From the NCBI GenBank assembly GCA_934296355.1, contig CAKRAY010000056.1:1-8651 (forward strand): a stretch of 8,651 nt of DNA, given 5' to 3'. Under the pieces are notes generated by a model, which made no database searches, was not told the DNA's origin, and was given only the letters and a program-made list of their open reading frames with translations. The position numbers and the translations under genes are program-made. The stretch comes from an uncultured Clostridia bacterium (GTDB taxonomy: Bacteria; Bacillota; Clostridia; Christensenellales; DTU072). Positions within the stretch are counted from its first letter, which is position 1; each line of letters starts with the position of its first letter. This document shows, in pieces, positions 6,425 to 8,651 of the stretch.

Positions 6425-6454
6425 ATTATTGCAAAAAAACAAAAGACCTTTTGT

Positions 6455-6530
6455 GGGGGCGTAGCTCACCTGGTAGAGCGATACGTTCGCAACGTATAGG
6501 TAGTCAGTTCGAGTCTGATCGTCTCCACCA
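6455..6530 (+). tRNA. tRNA-Ala (anticodon CGC)
   Basis: A full 76-nt cloverleaf with encoded CCA. The acceptor stem GGGGGCG pairs with CGTCTCC and gives G3-U70, the alanine identity pair. The D stem is GCTC/GAGC with loop ACCTGGTA. The anticodon stem ATACG/CGTAT has loop TTCGCAA, so the anticodon CGC (6488-6490) reads GCG codons. The variable loop is AGGTA. The T stem GTCAG/CTGAT has loop TTCGAGT. The discriminator is A at 6527 and CCA is 6528-6530. Position 15 is C and position 48 is A, so the usual 15-48 tertiary pair is non-standard. Everything else looks functional. Confidence 0.96.
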
Positions 6531-6531
6531 C

Positions 6532-6571
6532 AAAAAACGAACCCTAATATAAAAATAGAGTTCGTTTTTTT
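6532..6571 (+). terminator. Intrinsic terminator after tRNA-Ala
   Basis: The stem CGAAC-C-CTA (6538-6546) pairs with TAG-A-GTTCG (6556-6564) with one C-A mismatch. It is extended by A6532-6537 against the T run 6565-6570. The T tract (TTTTTTT then CTTTT) follows directly. It starts two bases after CCA and ends the tRNA unit. Confidence 0.85.
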
Positions 6572-6580
6572 CTTTTCAAG

Positions 6581-6620
6581 AGACTTTTTCGGCGTTAGTT
6601 TTTTCCCCGCAAAAAAGTCT
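6581..6620. repeat. Inverted repeat between tRNA terminator and ktrB promoter
   Basis: AGACTTTTT (6581-6589) and AAAAAGTCT (6612-6620) are perfect 9-nt inverted copies separated by 22 nt. No T tract follows in either direction, so it is not an intrinsic terminator. It may be a binding site or an incidental structure in AT-rich spacer. A smaller inverted repeat, GTAAAA (6629-6634) with TTTTAC (6645-6650), lies between it and the promoter. Confidence 0.4.
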
Positions 6621-6664
6621 TCATCTTTGTAAAATCTTAATACCTTTTACAACAATCCTAATCC

Positions 6665-6693
6665 TTTCTTTATGGAAAAGAAAATATTATAAT
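6665..6693 (+). promoter_or_regulatory. Promoter of the ktrB-ktrA operon
   Basis: A perfect TATAAT lies at 6688-6693. The -35 position at 17-nt spacing (6665-6670, TTTCTT) is weak. The predicted start near 6700 leaves a leader of about 20 nt, too short for a riboswitch. Control, if any, would be at the promoter. The inverted repeat GTAAAA-N10-TTTTAC at 6629-6650 lies just upstream. Confidence 0.5.
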
Positions 6694-6709
6694 ACTGATA
6701 AACATAATC

Positions 6710-6713
6710 GAGG
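6710..6713 (+). promoter_or_regulatory. Ribosome binding site of ktrB
   Basis: GAGG ends six bases before the ATG at 6720, which supports that start. Confidence 0.6.
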
Positions 6714-6719
6714 TTTTGT

Positions 6720-8048
6720 ATGCGAGCAATAAAAAGGAAACTATCATCCTTTCAGATAATATTATTAGGATTCGCGGGAGTTATTTTGCTCGGCGCTTTT
6801 CTATTGGCATTGCCGATTTCTTCAAAAACTCACGAATGGACATCGTTTATCGACGCCCTTTTTACTTCGACGTCCGCCGTATGCGTAACGGGACTTGTCG
6901 TGTTCGATACGGCAACGCACTGGACGATATTCGGGCAAATCGTTATATTATTGCTGATTCAAATCGGCGGCATGGGCGTCGTTACCATCGCCGTGGCTCT
7001 TGCCGTTATTTCGGGTAAAAAAATCGGGTTATTCAGCCGCGAAACGATGAAAAATGCAATTTCCGCGCCAAACGCAAGCGGTATAGTCCGCCTGACCGGA
7101 TTTATAATCAAGGGAATTTTTTTGATTGAACTTATCGGCGCTCTTGTTATGATGCCCGTATTTTGTATAGATTACGGCGCCGAAGGAATTTGGCTGTCGA
7201 TTTTCCATTCCGTGTCGGCGTTCTGCAATGCCGGGTTCGATATTATGGGGACGAAAAGCGGCGAATTTACTTCTATCACGCGCTATTCGGCGCAACCCGT
7301 CATCAATATTACGATTATGTTGCTGATTATTATCGGCGGTATCGGTTTTTTGGTATGGGAAGACGTCTGCAAACACAAGTGGCGAATAAGAGATTATCGC
7401 ACGCAAAGCAAAATGGTATTGATTGTAACCGCCGCACTTATTGTTTTGCCCGCAATATACTTCTTCTTTTTTGAATTCGGCGATTTACCTGTCGGTAAGC
7501 GGATACTTGCGTCTTTGTTTCAATCGGTAACGCCGAGGACGGCAGGGTTTAATACGGTAAATCTCACGACGATCAGCGATACGGGATTATACCTGATGAT
7601 TATTCTTATGTTGATAGGCGGTTCGCCGGGTTCTACCGCAGGCGGTATGAAAACGACGACGGTAGCAGTTTTATTTTCTTCCGCTTTTTCGGTATTCAGA
7701 AAAAAAGACGATGCGGAACTTATGAAACGGCGCGTCGACGATGAAACGGTTAAGACGGCTTCAGCGATATTTATAATGTACATAACCCTGTTTTTATTTG
7801 GCGGAATGGCTATAAGCGCGATTGAAAATTTGCCTATTACGTCTTGCCTTTACGAAACGGCTTCTGCCGTCGGCACGGTAGGGCTTACGCTCGGAATTAC
7901 CCCGACGCTCGGAATCGCATCCAAATTGATTTTGATTTTGTCTATGTTTTTCGGGCGCGTCGGCGGATTGACATTGATATATGCCGCTTTCGGCGCAAAT
8001 AAAAAACAAGTAGCAAAATTGCCGATAGATACGATTGCAGTCGGTTAA
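6720..8048 (+). CDS. ktrB: KtrB/TrkH-family potassium (or sodium-dependent potassium) channel subunit
   Basis: Membrane subunit of a Ktr/Trk potassium uptake system, forming the ion pathway in the cytoplasmic membrane as a dimer gated by the RCK protein encoded next. It has the four-fold M1-P-M2 layout of the superfamily. The four selectivity-filter segments keep their glycines: AVCVTGL (G58), AFCNAGF (G172), TPRTAGFN (G276) and AVGTVGLT (G388). The glycine-rich stretch GGSPGSTAGGMKTTT at 300-314 matches the intramembrane gating loop of KtrB. FGRVGGLT near 411 carries the conserved late Arg. Hydrophobic spans occur from residue 12 to about 425. At 442 residues it is the size of KtrB (about 445) and lacks the extra N-terminal helices of longer TrkH proteins. 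The start is supported by GAGG six bases upstream and by the short positively charged N-terminus. Family assignment is certain; the choice between the ktrB and trkH names is convention. Confidence 0.93.
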   Translation: MRAIKRKLSSFQIILLGFAGVILLGAFLLALPISSKTHEWTSFIDALFTSTSAVCVTGLVVFDTATHWTIFGQIVILLLIQIGGMGVVTIAVALAVISGKKIGLFSRETMKNAISAPNASGIVRLTGFIIKGIFLIELIGALVMMPVFCIDYGAEGIWLSIFHSVSAFCNAGFDIMGTKSGEFTSITRYSAQPVINITIMLLIIIGGIGFLVWEDVCKHKWRIRDYRTQSKMVLIVTAALIVLPAIYFFFFEFGDLPVGKRILASLFQSVTPRTAGFNTVNLTTISDTGLYLMIILMLIGGSPGSTAGGMKTTTVAVLFSSAFSVFRKKDDAELMKRRVDDETVKTASAIFIMYITLFLFGGMAISAIENLPITSCLYETASAVGTVGLTLGITPTLGIASKLILILSMFFGRVGGLTLIYAAFGANKKQVAKLPIDTIAVG

Positions 8049-8053
8049 GGAGG
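8047..8053 (+). promoter_or_regulatory. Ribosome binding site of ktrA overlapping the ktrB stop
   Basis: AAGGAGG is a near-perfect Shine-Dalgarno sequence that begins inside the TAA stop of ktrB (8046-8048) and ends nine bases before the ATG at 8063. This fits cotranscription and matched expression of the two subunits. Confidence 0.8.
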
Positions 8054-8062
8054 TTTTTATAT

Positions 8063-8651
8063 ATGAAAACAAAATCGGTTTTATTGATAGGTCTCGGACG
8101 GTTCGGAAAATATATCGCGATGAAATTGCACGAATTAGGACACGAAATCATGGCGATAGACGAAAACGAAGAAAGAGTCAACGATGCTATGCCCTATGTG
8201 ACTAACGGACAAATCGGCGACAGCACGAACGAAGCGCTATTGAAATCGCTCGACGTAAAAAACTACGACGTCTGCATTGTTACTATCGGCGGCAACTTTC
8301 AAAGTTCTCTTGAAACGACCTGCCTATTAAAAGAATTGGGCGCGCAAAAGGTTGTATCGCGCGCAGAACAGGACGTTCAGGCAAAATTTCTTCTGCGTAA
8401 CGGTGCGGACGAAATCGTTTATCCCGAAAAACAACTTGCCATTTGGACAGCAATTCGTTATAGTTCCGACCACATTCTCGATTACATAGAACTCAGCGAT
8501 TCCTGCTCGATATTTGAAGTTTCCGTTCCGTCGGCATGGGTGGGAAAATCCGTTGTAGAAATCGATATTCGCAGAAAATACAACATAAATATAATTGCAA
8601 CAAAAGCAAACGGAAAAATAAACGCTGTCATAACACCGGAAACAATGCTTT
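8063..8651 (+). CDS. ktrA: KtrA/TrkA-family RCK regulatory subunit, partial (cut by window end)
   Basis: Cytoplasmic gating partner of the KtrB channel. The visible 196 residues begin with an RCK_N Rossmann fold: the nucleotide-binding GLGRFG at 10-15, an acidic D33 ending the second strand (AIDEN), and GDST at 52-55. The region around 100-123 (SRAEQD, then GADEIVYPEK) is typical of KtrA. From about residue 140 (DYIEL onward) an RCK_C domain starts, the part that in characterised KtrA proteins binds cyclic di-AMP. It is incomplete here. Full-length KtrA is about 220 residues, so only about 25 are missing. The gene runs off the right edge with no stop codon. It lies 14 bases after ktrB under a strong ribosome binding site, so the two form one operon. 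Confidence 0.92.
   Translation, partial: MKTKSVLLIGLGRFGKYIAMKLHELGHEIMAIDENEERVNDAMPYVTNGQIGDSTNEALLKSLDVKNYDVCIVTIGGNFQSSLETTCLLKELGAQKVVSRAEQDVQAKFLLRNGADEIVYPEKQLAIWTAIRYSSDHILDYIELSDSCSIFEVSVPSAWVGKSVVEIDIRRKYNINIIATKANGKINAVITPETML

Noticed and set aside
6572..6719. Cyclic di-AMP (ydaO-type) riboswitch upstream of ktrB
   Set aside because: Such switches often control ktr genes. The best promoter here leaves a leader of only about 20 nt, and I see no matching conserved core in the spacer.

Overview
The window looks like chromosomal DNA of an uncultured Bacillota (Clostridia-type) bacterium. The basis is a DnaD-family replication protein followed directly by a DnaI/DnaC-type helicase loader, a pairing typical of Bacillota, together with a clostridial-style Ktr potassium-uptake pair and AT-rich sigma-A-like promoters. 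Codon use is rich in GCG, CGC and GAC codons for an otherwise moderate-GC sequence. I cannot place it to genus from sequence alone.

Layout: (1) 1-360 holds no convincing gene. A block of about 45 bp, containing a 10-bp terminator-like hairpin plus a conserved flank, occurs twice (14-58 and 310-355). The interval between the copies is rich in inverted repeats. The right-hand copy is placed to terminate the leftward gene. (2) 361-3687, minus strand, encodes a protein of about 1108 residues built like Rad50/SbcC: N-lobe, long coiled coil, CxxC zinc hook at the exact centre, returning coiled coil, C-lobe. Every ATPase motif I can align is degenerate, so it appears to be an intact pseudo-ATPase rather than a broken gene. 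(3) 3688-4010 is a divergent control region with a strong minus-strand promoter, several plus-strand -10 candidates and a long imperfect inverted repeat. (4) 4011-6362 is a dnaD-like / dnaC-like operon for loading the replicative helicase. (5) 6396-6571 is a complete small transcription unit: promoter, tRNA-Ala(CGC) and terminator. (6) 6665-8651 is a potassium-uptake operon, ktrB/trkH followed by ktrA/trkA, the latter cut by the window end.

How the genes work together: the DnaD-like protein and the loader would act at the origin or at restart sites to place the helicase. The Rad50-like pseudo-ATPase is transcribed divergently from a shared control region, so a role in chromosome maintenance is a reasonable but unproven guess. 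It is the best candidate here for something undescribed. The tRNA and Ktr units are ordinary housekeeping genes. The tRNA species matches the GCG-rich alanine codon use.
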